NCBI RefSeq assembly: GCF_003852405.1
Contig: NZ_QAJM01000016.1
Coordinates: 464,641 to 528,640 of the forward strand
Direction: 5' to 3'
DNA: 64,000 nt
From: Pseudomonas sp. KBW05
GTDB lineage: Bacteria; Pseudomonadota; Gammaproteobacteria; Pseudomonadales; Pseudomonadaceae
Below, piece by piece: positions 63,885 to 64,000 of the stretch. The notes beneath the pieces were generated by a model. The model saw only the letters and a program-made list of their open reading frames with translations. It did no database searches and had not been told where the DNA came from. The first letter of the stretch is position 1; each line of letters begins with the position of its first letter. A program made the translations under genes and the position numbers.

Positions 63885-64000
63885 TCGCCCCACTTCCGGC
63901 GCAGTCGAAACGGAAAACTCCTTGGTAAACAATGAGTTATGAAGCTTTCGGCAGCAGGTGCTTCAGTTCATCGAAGCCAGAAAGAAGTTGAAAAAGAGGT
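63885..64000 (+). other. Probable rRNA operon leader, cut by the window end
   Basis: 116 bases with no ORF; consistent with the transcribed leader upstream of 16S rRNA. No rRNA bases are seen in the window. Confidence 0.5.

Noticed and set aside
1-64000. CRISPR arrays, insertion sequences, prophage genes or tRNA genes
   Set aside because: No regularly spaced direct repeats, transposase or integrase frames, phage proteins or tRNA-like cloverleaf segments were seen; the only repeated elements are REP-type palindromes and short operator motifs.

Overview
The window looks like a chromosomal segment of a Pseudomonas of the fluorescens type. The GC-rich codon use, the many copies of the GTGGGAGCGGGCTTGCTCGCG palindromic repeat, and gene blocks with the same order as in other pseudomonads (cox, znu, polA-engB-dsbA, kinB-algB, pnt, gcdH) all point there. 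No phage, insertion sequence, integron, CRISPR array or tRNA gene was seen. Nearly all genes are core housekeeping or physiology genes, so the interesting signals sit mostly in intergenic DNA and in small uncharacterised families.

Region 1 (1-12.9 kb): the 3' end of a radical SAM gene, a beta-carbonic anhydrase followed by a SulP anion transporter, then the aa3 cytochrome c oxidase locus. The oxidase locus holds coxB, coxA, ctaG (Cu-B insertion), coxC, a small twin-TM protein on the other strand, a SURF1-like factor, a SCO-like membrane protein, heme A synthase, heme O synthase and SCO1. Structural genes, heme a supply and copper delivery are together.

Region 2 (12.9-31.8 kb): the methionine ABC importer metNIQ; a large catalase (katE); the zinc uptake locus (znuB-znuC-zur divergent from znuA, with a Zur-box-like site between); thrB; polA; an AlgU-promoted Spot 42/ErsA-type sRNA; engB; two c-type cytochromes; dsbA; an EEP-family phosphohydrolase; and a GGDEF diguanylate cyclase.

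Region 3 (31.8-40.6 kb): an AmpD-type lipoprotein amidase; the KinB/AlgB alginate two-component system; three small envelope genes (an unknown membrane protein with a sigma-54-like promoter, a DUF1328 protein, an Ivy-type lysozyme inhibitor); the glutamate/aspartate symporter gltP; and a nucleoside-recognition-domain membrane protein.

Region 4 (40.6-50.8 kb, all minus strand): a four-gene Mla-like lipid transport operon (permease with STAS, ATPase, MCE protein, PqiC-like lipoprotein), a DUF5924/DUF2914-type membrane protein, an M16 peptidase, a Na/Pi cotransporter, a TerC protein and a CitMHS citrate transporter.

Region 5 (51-55.2 kb): the least understood part. Three tandem DUF2388 exported proteins are coupled to a DUF4105 protein carrying two possible catalytic signatures. 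Next come two DUF1127 small proteins whose upstream DNA is full of ATACAG/CTGTAT/ACTGTAC sites.

Region 6 (55.2-64 kb): a CoA-transferase, the three-gene proton-translocating transhydrogenase pntAA-pntAB-pntB, and the glutarate pathway genes (LysR regulator divergent from gcdH and a CaiB-type CoA-transferase). The window ends in a strong promoter with an AT-rich upstream region and a GC-rich discriminator, which I read as the start of an rRNA operon leader; the rRNA genes would lie just beyond the window.
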